Shown here piece by piece: positions 39,101 to 49,720 of a stretch of DNA of 64,000 bases. The first letter of the stretch is position 1. Each line of letters begins with the position of its first letter. The stretch lies in NCBI GenBank assembly GCA_037576195.1, contig CM075102.1, positions 1,054,001 through 1,118,000 on the forward strand. Direction: 5' to 3'. Both the position numbers and the translations under genes were made by a program. Source of the DNA: Phytoseiulus persimilis (Eukaryota; Arthropoda; Arachnida; Mesostigmata; Phytoseiidae). A model generated the notes under the pieces. The model worked only from the letters and a program-made list of their open reading frames with translations, did not search any database and was not told the origin of the DNA.

Positions 39101-41191
39101 TACTAGAAATTCAACGCACGGGGATTCGCTGGTCTGGTTCGGAACTCTGAGCGCCGAACGAGGCGCCCCAGCGTTCAAAATCTCGGGCTCCGCTCCGAGA
39201 ATCCATCGGCCGAATTCCCCTCCTGCATCCGATTATTATTATCCATTCTCGCTCTCAACATTCTCGGCACCATAGTAGGTGGAACGAAAGCTCCGGAATT
39301 TCGAATCGTTTCAGGACACCCGTTAAGCGTTTGAATCGCTCGCAGAGTATCGCTTTCTACCTGTGCGCCTTGCATCGGGTTGAACTCGTTCCAATAAATT
39401 GCTGCATGCGCCACTCGGTCGGGTGAATCTCTCTTAGAAAGACTTCCTGCCGACCTGGCTTACCGATTGGAAGGTGTTGTCCACTCACTTGATTCAAGAG
39501 CTTCGATCTGATGATAGAGCACAATTTCACCAGCTTGATAGCCTGTGTTGCACCGTGCACGATGCTCCTATCGCGCACCTGACTGCCTCCAAAGGGCGCA
39601 CCACAAGAAAGTTCAACTTTTCCACCGCGAAAGAAAGCCGCACTCGTGTACGTTTGCTCTGCCTACTGACACGGGGAGCATGGAAGATCATCATCGAACG
39701 GCTCCGTTAGAGCAGCTCGTCGGCGGCTGAATTTTCCAGTTGTCTCCTCTCAACTTGTTCTCTGAGAGAGCAGCGGATTTGGTTCGGTCAGCTCAGCTGG
39801 CTGCCTACTAGACCAACTGGTTTCGGATACCGCGCTGTTCGCGGTTTTGAAGCGCAGGCGAAACGCGCCTGAAATCAGCGCCAGCGCGAATGTCGACGGC
39901 GCAGCGGCCCGGTGCTCCGACGTCACGGGCGCTCCTCAAGTCCGCACTAGTTCACAGAATTTGCAGTGGTAGCGATCGCTGCCGAAATGTTTCGGGGGCC
40001 GCCGAGTCGGCGGGGAGGAGCGCCCCTCGGAAACACCACACTCATCTCGCGAAAGTGCCACTACCAACACTGAACTGATTTGATACGTGTTTCGGGGACG
40101 GTGGTGCAAACTCTGTCACAGCGCAGGCTCTGCTGGGTGTCTCCGCGCATCCCGGTTCGTCGCCTCGTCAACTCTTGTCGCGAGCGCCGAGGCTCGATCT
40201 TCACCCACGGATATGTGGAAAGAGGCTGTCAGATATCGGAAGCCTGGAGTCTCGATACCGGGCTCATATTGGATCGAACTTGCCATTGCGTCTATCGCTT
40301 TACCCTTTCCAAGAGGGTTTCTCTCTTCGCTCCCGTGGTACCCTGTGGTACGATCTGTGGCTCGCAGCGGAGAACAGAATATTTACAGTAGTTAGTGTTT
40401 TCTCTTCTCAGTGGAAAGAGGGGAAGAGGAGACACAGACATTGGATGGATAGATAGACGGTCGAACCGACGGAGGGCTGGACTGCCCGATGGGACGCACA
40501 GACGGACGGAACGGACTTGATCATCATCGATGGCTGCTGGTCCCACCTCTTCTTTCCTTATTCCATTCGCTGCCCTCCGCGCCTGATCCTCTAGCGGAGG
40601 CGGCGGCTGCTGTTAGCGGTGCTCGTACTGCTGTCATCGCCGTATGAATGTCACTCCGACTGTCCGCTTCTCGGTCCGTCCGTCCGTGATTCCATGCAGA
40701 GTAGGTCGGACGATTGTTCCTATATCATCGCGGATTTTTGAGCTAGCGGTCAATACAAGTCGTCAAGTCGGATCCGATACTCACCGACCTTTGAACCTCG
40801 AACGCTCAACTCGGAGGTGGAATCGACAACTCTTCGAAAAGTCGCTGCTGATGCTGCTGCCGCCGTTCCCTGTTCCAAAGCGCAATACGCTGAACTATCT
40901 ACGAGCACCGCGGCGGTCGCGTCAGTAGATGACAGTCACAGCCAGACACGAATCACACACAGCACAGCATCGAGCGCGCCCGACGGACGGTCTACAATCA
41001 AATCGATGTCCCGCTAGTCAAGTCGGTCCCACTACGTGTACAGTCCACATTGCACATTTTCTCTTACCTGCTCTTCGAGATATAGGACACACAATGTGGA
41101 CTGCCCAACTTCCATCTCGCATGCGGCGGCCGTCACTCGGACACGAAGAACTCCGATCTCGCAATTTCCAAAACCTGAGAGACAAACTTGG

Positions 41192-41470
41192 TTATTTTTC
41201 AAGGGAAAGCGTGTGGCTCGAGATTAGCGATTGAATGAGTCTCTGACTCGAGGGTGCGACCTCAATCGCTCCACTTTCTCCCGTATGCTTCGCGTGGGAA
41301 CCCATTGGTTTCTTAGTGACCGGAAATTTTGAGAGACGAGCGAGTCGTCCCAAATATGAGATGTGGAGTGCTCCTTTCGCGTCACCGATACGAGCGCTCG
41401 GTGCATGCTTAACTTGCGTTTGACGTCCCTCGCACTTGATTACGACATAGATAACTTCTTGACCGCTCAT
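41192..41470 (-). CDS. Hypothetical ORF, 92 codons
   Basis: ATG-started frame beginning MSGQEVIYVVIKCEGRQ, basic, with no recognised domain. A minus-strand AATAAA (41530-41535) lies just upstream of the ATG, so this could be the start of a separate small gene after another transcript ends, or chance. No splice partners or signal peptide visible. Confidence 0.2.
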   Translation of the reverse strand: MSGQEVIYVVIKCEGRQTQVKHAPSARIGDAKGALHISYLGRLARLSKFPVTKKPMGSHAKHTGESGAIEVAPSSQRLIQSLISSHTLSLEK

Positions 41471-42051
41471 TGAAGAGCCTTCCCAAGGACTTCCCGTGTG
41501 GTTGCTGCGATATTCGTAAGCAAGTAAAGTTTATTCGTAGCCATCGTTCCAAAGCTCCGATCGGATAGCGGAGGGAAACGAGGGATAATGTTTCCGCTGA
41601 TCCTCAGAGAGACTTCCTATGTTGATCACCTCCCTGTGGGGTTGGATCCCTGGAAATGTCTCAAACCCTCGCACAACGACGATCGGGGCCTTTTTTCAAT
41701 CGAGAGATCCTTCAGGACCGACGATAATGGTGTTCGCAGGTCGCGGAGCCGAATCTTTGAACCCGATATCGGGCTTCCGCCTCCCGTGGCTAGCTCGAGC
41801 TCTTTCAACGAGGGAATTCCGTCTCAATCCAAACCCCTAGATCAGGACCGTGAATGGCCTCGTGACTCCACGACATTCTTGATAGGAGCATACGGAGCCG
41901 ATGGCCCCCCTCCGCTTTTTTCCCTGAAACTTTCAGATCAAAACCAAGGAGCAAAAGCCCGTAATGCTAGTATGGAGGAATCGGTTGTGAGCGGACGAGC
42001 GAGCTAGGCAGGATGTTCTTATTAACGAACCGAGTCAGCTTTATATAGATA

Positions 42052-42057
42052 TTTATT
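42052..42057 (-). promoter_or_regulatory. Polyadenylation signal AATAAA for the 42 kb gene
   Basis: Hexamer on the minus strand about 210 bases after the stop at 42265, consistent with the 3' end of that transcript. Confidence 0.5.
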
Positions 42058-42264
42058 GGCTCGATGACGCCAAACTCCCAGTGAGCCTGCCGTCCGCAGC
42101 TAACCTTGAGATTAGAGAAGCTCACAGCGTTGTTCGCTCCATAAATGCAAAAGCCAGAACTTCTTTCGCTGAACCCGCGATCCGTCGCGTTGATTCAACC
42201 GTTGGGAATCCGACCGGGAGTCCATGGAACGATCGAGAGACACACGACAATGGTCTTTATGGCA

Positions 42265-42956
42265 TCAGCACGCGACGAAGTCATCGAACAGCTCGGAAAA
42301 TCCAAACGCGCGCAAATCATCAGCATGGACGAAAATGGCGCTTCCCCAATACGCAGCTCCCGAATCCATTAGAAGCTTCGACTCTCCGGCTGCTGATTCC
42401 GTGGCATGAGCTGGTGGCTCGATCTGGTTTGATTTATCGCCACTTGTGTCCGCCAATAATGTCGTAAGTTCGACCTCCGCAGGAAAATCTCGACGTATAC
42501 TGCTCAGAAGGTCACCGGTGAGCTGAAGTCATGTAGCTGCATAATCCACTGAGCTGGGATGCATGCCCGAATCCAGACGGGCTTTCTGTTCCGGACACCG
42601 AAGCGATCCTTGCAACTCAGTTCAGTGGAGCGTCGGGTCTGAACTTATTCATCTGCCTGCGGGTCGTGAAGGCGTTTGTCGAAAACATGTTGAATTTTGC
42701 CCCGTTTCTGATTGGTATTGAGATTCTATGAAATGCCGTAGCCGCCACTGAATGCAGGATTGCATGCTTACCCATGACAGTTCGACGCCACCGCAGCTTT
42801 TACCTCTGTGGCCGCCGATGTGTCAGAAGTAAAAGTGTAGCGAGAGCCATTCTCAAACCGCACGATGATAGACACGGAGTAGCTCTCCTGCATCACAATT
42901 GGAATCGCGTAATCATGAGTAATCTGGCAGTGAGAAAGTTCGGGTGCGCTCTCGAT
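42265..42956 (-). CDS. Last two exons of an unrecognised gene
   Basis: Exon 42956-42772 (acceptor ACTACTCCAG; donor GG/GTAAGC) encodes 61 residues starting IESAPELSHCQITHDY. Exon 42499-42265 (acceptor TTCTGAGCAG) continues in frame for 77 residues ending FGFSELFDDFVAC and a stop. The phase-2 junction matches exactly and both frames are open throughout, which makes a chance pairing unlikely. The 272 bp intron ends in a modest pyrimidine tract. A minus-strand AATAAA follows the stop by about 210 bases. The first exon has a beta-rich look (SIIVRFENGSRYTF) and the second is acidic. No family recognised. Upstream exons must lie at 43-46 kb but I could not assign them. Confidence 0.5.
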
Positions 42957-45900
42957 CTGGAGTAGTGAGCGTCTCGTGCTTTTGAGTTTCGTCGGGAAAC
43001 TGTGATTTTCAGACGCTCGACTAGGAGTTCGAGTCCCCGATCGCAGCATCCGCTAGTTGTCGGCTTTCAGAGCATTGTCGCGCCTGAATTTCCGCGAGAC
43101 TGTCACTGGGTCGATGGAAGCAATTCTTCTCTCTTCGGCTCACAATGGTGTTCTCAGATCGTTACTGAAGTTCAAATTGAGGAGTTGTGTCTTCTCGCAT
43201 ATTCAACATGGGAAAGGTCACGAGGTTTCTGCCAGTCAACGCTCGCCGACGTTTTTTCGCCCATCAATTTTTGTCCCAGGAGTGAATTTCTTCCTTGATC
43301 ATCAGCCGGATCGGTATCGAGTTTGCAGGAAGTTGACTCGGTCATCGAGGGAACGCGCTACTGCAGGTCGGCTTGACAGTCTTCAAAGATTTATTACTTG
43401 CGACCGGCTTGAGAGCAGCGGTCTGAACCTGAGCGTGACTCTGAGTCGGGAAACGCAAACAGCTCCCACTCATAGTGAGAATAAGCTGTCTATGAACAGC
43501 ACCGACTTGTTCGATCATAATTCCGGCATGGTGAATCATTTCGAGCCGAATCGTTCGATATATAAAAAGATTATCGTTGAGCGGAGTTCTCAAACCCTAT
43601 CAGGGGAGTTCGCCTCAGATTGCAGGTATGATTGATGTCCCCATTCCTATCAATCTCTCTTGAGCATCGACTGAGAAGTCCTTCGAAATCTCCATCGTTG
43701 AGCGTTACAGGAGCCGTTCGGGTGGGAACCGTGAATTGGCCTGAGACTGTTCAAGAGATGGTCCGCATGGCGTCGCAAGACTTCGACGGCAAGATTCGGG
43801 AGGGCTCGAGAAAACGTAATCGAGTTCAGGGAAGGGAGAACAGATATCGAGAACGGGTGCCCTTGATGTGATGTAATCTCGAATACATCGGTCGACGAAG
43901 TTGAAGATGACGGACGACCAAGACAGGGCCTTCGTCGCAGCAGTTCTCGGCCCTGATGTTACTCAGTAAATGGTGAATCTTGTCGTCCAGGTCCACGCTA
44001 GCTGGCATCTAGGTTGGATTCGGCAACCCGATGAGCACGGGCGAATAGCAGCGTCGCGATCTGATTCTCCGAATACGTCGCACATCGAAAACCGATTCTC
44101 CCCTTCGTGAATGACAGTGGGCAAGCTTCCAACTGAACCTAGTTTGCTGCCATGAATGCCCGCAAGTTCTGTTTGTCGGGGCAGCCGAAACCAACATCAA
44201 GACGAATTCTCAGCCTCCGCTGGACAGAGCTGAGCATTACGGCTCGAAACTGTCGATAACCCCGAATCTCGCGCAACGGCTTCATGAGAAATAGCAAATT
44301 CAAAACCAGGGAATCGAGAACTTCCATCCAATCTTATCGATCGATGCGATATTCGAGATCGTTCACATTCGTATCTTCATCGAAAGAAGTTTCATTTCCA
44401 TTAAGGGGGTGTCATGGAATCCAGAGGCCTGATCATCTCGACTACCACCGAGGTCGCCGGAAACTAGTGCGGTCCGCACCGCGCGAGCTGGAGATCAAGG
44501 CGTGACTGTGAGGACCGTGACCTTCTGCTCAAGCTCCAGCGTACCCCTTGCGATGCCACATAGGGAATGTCATCATTGTCGCCTATCTCGGGCCGCTGAT
44601 GTCGGGGACAACCCTCAGCGTCGTATAAGATCAGGGCAAGATACGAACATGACAAGAACCGTGCAACGCTCTGGCGCAGCCCGGGGCGACCGGATTCTGC
44701 CGCTCTACCCGCTCTCTCGATACTGTCCTTTGCCAGTTTCGTGGAGCATGAATGGGATTTCTATCTGCGGAGTTCGTCTTCTGAGCAGCTCGCTATCTAA
44801 CAAGTTCTTGATCTGATGCGGTTTTCGACGGAATAATTGTGAAGAGCTGTTTATCATCGTTGGTACCACAAAGTACTTGCAATGAGAGTCGTTTGCCCCA
44901 CTAAGTCTTGATCCGATCAGCAGTAATCTCAGGTGGTTCCGAGCTTCAGTTCCAAGGAACCCCGTTCCCCACTAGCCGTTGAAGGCTGGTGGCTCTTTAG
45001 CGCTCGGTATTGAAGCGCTGAGCCGGTGTTCTCGAATGGACCCCAGCGGTTCCTAATATCGTCCTCGCTAGACGTACTTTATGGTCTCTCGCTCTTCTCC
45101 AGCATTGACCGAGGGCTGAAGCCATCTTTCACCGAGCAGGAAATTCTCAGAGTCATCGGAAATTGTTATCGAGAAGATTCGATTGTGTGGGGGAGCGCAT
45201 TCCTGAGCGATCTCTCAGAATCGTCGGAATCGCATGCTTATCTGCGGTATCGTTGAAACCTGCGGAGCGAGCATCTCCCGATTCGGCTCCCCGTCATAGG
45301 ACAGAGAAGATAAGAACACTCAGAGGAGCGTTCGGAAAAAAAAAAGCCGGAGCGCGATAACTATCTCGAAACGATATTCTATTTGATGAATGCTTCTGCG
45401 GTGGAGGTCATTGACCTGAGCGATCTCAACACTGCTCGTGGAACAAACGCAGATGTCAAACAAGGAACAAAGTTGAGTCTCGAAAATCCCGCTCTTCAGT
45501 GAGCGGTGCCCGGGGGCTGTGCCCTCGCATCCCTTTCTTGCTCACTACTCCGCATGACTTCAACGCATACCTGTAGGGTACCACCGAAAATCAAATAGGA
45601 ACCACCCTTGAATTACACATACGCTTCTTACATATCTGGCAATGAGCGTTTAAGGACCCGACGAGTCCAAGGAAGAATGAGCGTTCCGGTTAGCCAGGTC
45701 TTAATGGACTCGAGAAGGGATGGAAGAATGACAACATGAGCCCTGGTGAGGTCGAGACGCGCAGATTGGAGGAATGTTGCTCACGAACAAGTTGACTTGA
45801 CTCTTACAAAACTTTCCCTCGGATCATGGCCCGACAGCCAAATCCTGAGCCGTGCTCCGTCGCCACACCGCTCCTGTTGATTGAGAGTTCCATGTCATAT

Positions 45901-46538
45901 TCCGCGGAGCCGAGCGAGTGATCCGAGTTCGACCTGGTCTCGGGATTGCAGGTCATCCATCCAACTAGACAACTACATTGATTCCGCGAACGAAACACAT
46001 ACCAGGAGGGGGCGGCTGCAGGAATGACACTGACCACTCGAAGTCGTTCATGCGATTTCTTGTGTCAACGATATCGCTCAAAGATCGGCCATGCTCTGAC
46101 AATACGGAATGACATGGATCAGCTTCTCCCAACCATATTTATCTGCTAACCCCGATTTTCCACCGCGGATGGGTGCAGTTTGGGATCGGATCTGCTTCGA
46201 AGACACTCTTTGAACACCGACCATTCATAATTGATAGGGCTTTCCGAGGTGTTAACGCGAGTAGCGACATGATCGGCGGTCCGCATTTGAAACTCACTCG
46301 CCGGAGAGGATTCGGGCCAGGGGCACTCCAGCGAGAGATTTGGACACGGAATGCCGGCTCGATGGCATCGGCGCGCGCGCGCCCAGTAAATGCCGGTGTT
46401 CGAATCGTCCCGGGCTGCTTGTAAACAAGAATGCGTCCATCACTCGCCGCTCAAAACGTTTTGTTTCTCGTGGAATGGTGAGTGAAGGAGCATTCGAAGC
46501 TAGTTTTGAAGTTCAGCCCGTACCGAATAGGCACAAAG
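42957..46538. other. Stretch likely containing unresolved upstream exons of the 42 kb gene and the SF3A1 promoter
   Basis: Several minus-strand open segments (for example 43342-43593 and 43826-44008) could be exons of the gene ending at 42265, but no phase-consistent chain was found. Near the right end should lie the SF3A1 promoter and 5' UTR. The frame of SF3A1 stays open 19 codons upstream of its chosen ATG without another good start. Confidence 0.35.
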
Positions 46539-48824
46539 ATGCCTCCCATCTCGGAGAACAATCCTCAAGATGTGACGGAAGCGTTCAAGATACCGACAAT
46601 CGGCATCATATACCCGCCGCCGGAGCTCCGGAACATTGTTGATAAGACAGCGGGCTTCGTTGCTCGGAACGGACCCGACTTCGAAGCGAGGATTCGACAG
46701 AACGAAATCAACAATGCCAAGTTCAATTTCCTCAATCCCGGTGATCCTTATCACGCCTACTATCAGCACAAGGTCAAAGAACTTAAGGAAGGAAGAGGTC
46801 AGGAAGAAGTTCAAGCGGCACCGGCTCCGCCAGCCAATCAAGTTGCGGTCCAAGCTAAACTACCGGCTCCAATAACTCAACAGAAGCCAGAGATCGTGCG
46901 CATGATTGAGCCAAAAATCGTCCCCAAAGATCCTCCAAGAGAGTTCGAGTACATTGTCGACCCTCCGTCGATATCAGGCATCGAGTTGGACATCGTGAAG
47001 CTGACAGCACAGTTTGTGGCGCGAAACGGCAAGAATTTCCAAACGAACTTGATGAATCGTGAGCAGAGGAATTTTCAGTTCGATTTTCTGAGACCACAAC
47101 ATTCGTTGTTCCCTTACTTTCGTAAGTTAGTCGAGCAGTACACGAAGATACTGATTCCGGACGACGGCTTCGAAAAGGAACTTGCTGACCAAACCGTCAA
47201 CCCCGAGAAAGTACTGGACGATGTTCGCTACCGTGTCGAATGGATCAAATTACAAGAATCAGAAAAACGGAAGCGTGAGGAAGACGAAGAGCGGGAGAGA
47301 ATCCAATACGCTCAGATAGATTGGCACGACTTCACTATAGTTGAAACAGTGGACTACCTGCCCAGCGAGCAAGGCAATTTCCCTCCACCGACCACACCGC
47401 AAGAGGTCGGAACTCGAGCCTTGTTACAACAACGACTTGAAAGCGAAGAAATCGACGTCGAGATGGAGGTCGAGGACTCGGACGAAGAAGAGGCGTCGAA
47501 GAAGACCCCGTCGACTCCAGCAAATATCACGCCGCACAAGGTGCCGCCTCAAGAGATGTTGCCCCCGCCGCCGATCCCGCCGGTTCCAGAAAAAGTCGTG
47601 GTCAAGAACTTCAATCCATCGCAGCAGAAACGACCCCTTCCAGCTGCGGCTCAGCAAAAGTTCCTCATTTCTCCGATTACTGGAGAGCGTGTTCCTGCAG
47701 ACAAAATGGAAGAACACATGCGTATCGGATTGCTCGATCCACGCTGGGTCGAGCAACGAGACAAACAGATCCAGGAGAAGATGACTCAAGAAGAAGTGTT
47801 CGCCCAAGGCTCGTCAATTGAAAGCTCCTTGAAACACTTCGCCGAGCGCCGTACCGATATCTTCGGTCAGGAAGAGACAGCCATCGGAATGAGAGTTGGC
47901 GAGGAAGAAGAGGAGAAGCAGCCCGAAAGGCCCATTTGGGATGGACATTTGGCCACGGCAGAGTCCGTGGCAAGACAGGCGAGAGCGAACATCACTGTCG
48001 AGCAACAAATCCAACAGATCCACAAGATGAAGGGCCTAGTTGCCGACGACGACAAGGAGAAGATCGGACCGGCGAAGCCTGGGCTGAATCGACCACAACA
48101 ATCGAGTCAGTCTTCATCAGGAATTCTTCCGCCGGTGGCTCGTCAGGGTGCTCCTCCAGGAGTCCATCAAGCCGGTCCGCCTGGAATCCATCAAGCGCCG
48201 CCGCCGGGACATCCACAAGCCCCTCCTGGTCTCAGTCAGGCGCCCCCACCCGGAATTTCAGCGGCAATCCATCAAGCGCCACCTCCAGGAGTTCATCCAC
48301 CGCCGCCCCCGCAGGTCATGGTGCCTCGTCCACCGATCATGGCTCCTCTGATAATGGCACCGAATCCTTCGATCATGATGATTCCTCAACCACCCCCGTT
48401 CGTTCCTGTGATGACGGTTCCATCGGCGATTCCACCTCCGCCGCAGCCGCAACTGGACGAGATTCCACCAGGCGAAGAACCTACCGCCAAGAAAGCAAAG
48501 ACAGAAGATCAGTTGATTCCTGAAGAGGACTTCTTGAGGACTCAACCCGAAGTGATCGCTGTCAGAATCGCTGTGCCTCACATGACAGACAAACCTGAAT
48601 GGCGTTTGAACGGTCAGATCGCTTCGGTCAACGTTCCTCTGAAAGAGACCTTCGGTGCTCTGAAATCCAGAATACAGGAGATAACAGGGATGCCTCCTGG
48701 GAAACAAAAGCTCGTGTATGATGGTATTTTCGTGAAGGACAACAACTCGCTCGCTTTCTACAATGTTATAACCAACGGGATCGTACAACTCCAGCTGAAG
48801 GAAAGAGGAGGTCGCAAGAAATAA
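46539..48824 (+). CDS. SF3A1: Splicing factor 3A subunit 1
   Basis: Subunit of the SF3A complex of the U2 snRNP, needed for branch-site recognition during pre-mRNA splicing in the nucleus. Single uninterrupted coding exon of 761 residues, close to the usual 790 or so in animals. SURP module 1 is at about residues 33-76 (IVDKTAGFVARNGPDFEARI...YHAYYQHKV pattern). SURP module 2 is at about 151-195 (IVKLTAQFVARNGKNF...LFPYFRKLV). A charged linker and an acidic EEIDVEMEVEDSDEEE segment follow. The conserved block with SPITGERVPADKMEEHMR lies near residue 390. Then comes a long Pro-rich region with repeated HQAPPPG-type motifs, and a C-terminal ubiquitin-like domain (about 675-757) ending in basic RGGRKK. 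I chose ATG 46539 because MPPISENNP leads directly into the conserved N-terminus; the frame extends upstream only with non-conserved sequence. An AATAAA follows 55 bases after the stop. Confidence 0.97.
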   Translation: MPPISENNPQDVTEAFKIPTIGIIYPPPELRNIVDKTAGFVARNGPDFEARIRQNEINNAKFNFLNPGDPYHAYYQHKVKELKEGRGQEEVQAAPAPPANQVAVQAKLPAPITQQKPEIVRMIEPKIVPKDPPREFEYIVDPPSISGIELDIVKLTAQFVARNGKNFQTNLMNREQRNFQFDFLRPQHSLFPYFRKLVEQYTKILIPDDGFEKELADQTVNPEKVLDDVRYRVEWIKLQESEKRKREEDEERERIQYAQIDWHDFTIVETVDYLPSEQGNFPPPTTPQEVGTRALLQQRLESEEIDVEMEVEDSDEEEASKKTPSTPANITPHKVPPQEMLPPPPIPPVPEKVVVKNFNPSQQKRPLPAAAQQKFLISPITGERVPADKMEEHMRIGLLDPRWVEQRDKQIQEKMTQEEVFAQGSSIESSLKHFAERRTDIFGQEETAIGMRVGEEEEEKQPERPIWDGHLATAESVARQARANITVEQQIQQIHKMKGLVADDDKEKIGPAKPGLNRPQQSSQSSSGILPPVARQGAPPGVHQAGPPGIHQAPPPGHPQAPPGLSQAPPPGISAAIHQAPPPGVHPPPPPQVMVPRPPIMAPLIMAPNPSIMMIPQPPPFVPVMTVPSAIPPPPQPQLDEIPPGEEPTAKKAKTEDQLIPEEDFLRTQPEVIAVRIAVPHMTDKPEWRLNGQIASVNVPLKETFGALKSRIQEITGMPPGKQKLVYDGIFVKDNNSLAFYNVITNGIVQLQLKERGGRKK

Positions 48825-48879
48825 TTATATGTACCTATCATAGTAGGATTTCGTTCTCCTGTACGCAGCGAGCTTGATG

Positions 48880-48885
48880 AATAAA
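48880..48885 (+). promoter_or_regulatory. Polyadenylation signal AATAAA for SF3A1
   Basis: Canonical hexamer 55 bases after the SF3A1 stop on the same strand, giving a very short 3' UTR. Confidence 0.75.
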
Positions 48886-48977
48886 AATATTGACTCGTGC
48901 TCATTCTTTTCTCGTTGAGCAACTCCGAACTTTCTCGGAAAACGTATGGTCTCACCGAAGTGAGAGCCCTAAATGAT

Positions 48978-49222
48978 TTACTGGAGGCGAAGGTTTCGAA
49001 ATGGCTTCGCAGGAGGAGACGGCCCATACCGAACGACAATTGAGAACGTATACATTGTGAGATCTCGGGGCTCTTGAATGATCGCGGTTCCAGGCTGTCG
49101 ACGATAAGCCTGATGAGCCCGTTTCGTGTGTCCGGAAAACCTCAGCATCTCACCATGGAATGGGCAATTTGTGTCCGTCGCAGTTACAACGAAAATTCCC
49201 TCCTTTTCGCCCAAACGATGGC
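48978..49222 (-). CDS. Possible terminal exon of an unrecognised minus-strand gene
   Basis: Starts after a plausible acceptor (GATGATTTCAG) in phase 1 and encodes about 81 residues (HRLGEKEGIFVVTATD...) to a stop. Not recognised. No upstream partner exon with a matching phase-1 donor was established in the 500 bases up to the ZIP9 3' end, and no AATAAA follows on the minus strand before the SF3A1 3' end. May be chance. Confidence 0.2.
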
Positions 49223-49641
49223 CTGAAATCATCAAGCAATCACGAACAGCTTGCTTCAGCGAGGATCATTGTGCTTAGCGACTAGCGGGCTCGGCGAGTC
49301 TGCAGTCGGAACGAGATCCACTTTTTCGGCCGGTCAAACACGTTTTCCCTTGATCCGAGTTAGACGACCAGCAATGGAAGAGAAGTAACGGAGACTTCGC
49401 TGACGCAACAATACTGAAGAACCGCGAAAGTAGTCCTCGGAGCGAACAAACAGATCACGAAGATGGCTGGTTATTGCCACGTCACCCACAACGTCATGCC
49501 AGAGTTTTACTGCGATACAGTCACTGGAACGGCAGTTCAGTCGGGAAAACGCGGTGACCAGGCACGGGTTCCTAGTTTCTTTTAATCTCAGCGGCTATTG
49601 AACAGTGGATTCGCGGGATCAAAGAGCCTGTAACCACGATT
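49223..49641. other. Short intergenic stretch before the ZIP9 3' end
   Basis: No recognised gene. A 40-codon ATG frame on the plus strand (from about 49463, MAGYCHVTHNVM) is too short to support. Confidence 0.4.
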
Positions 49642-49647
49642 TTTATT
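49642..49647 (-). promoter_or_regulatory. Polyadenylation signal AATAAA for ZIP9
   Basis: Hexamer on the minus strand 74 bases after the ZIP9 stop. Confidence 0.7.
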
Positions 49648-49720
49648 TACAGTTGCGCAGTATCACACAGAAGGAACATTTCACAGAGGCGGTGCGATCT
49701 CTCATTTCATATACAAACAT

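Larger units (their letters stand above)
24820..42264. other. 17 kb GC-rich, low-complexity region without recognised gene
   Basis: From about 26.2 kb to 41 kb the DNA is CpG-rich and full of short 4-bp-period tracts (GAGC, GCCA, CGGA, CAGC families). Long open frames here, including one of 433 codons at 31367-32668 (+) and one of 222 codons at 27335-28003 (-), are compositionally biased toward Ser, Arg, Pro and Ala, have no domain and conflict with one another. I read them as composition artefacts. The region lies upstream of the minus-strand zinc-finger exons and may be their promoter, first-intron or enhancer DNA. Weak candidate minus-strand ORFs at 25.7-26.1 kb and 41.2 kb are listed separately. 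Confidence 0.45.

Noticed and set aside
43024..43050. T-loop-like GTTCGAGTCC resembling a tRNA T arm
   Set aside because: The flanking bases do not form the T stem and no anticodon or acceptor arm fits.
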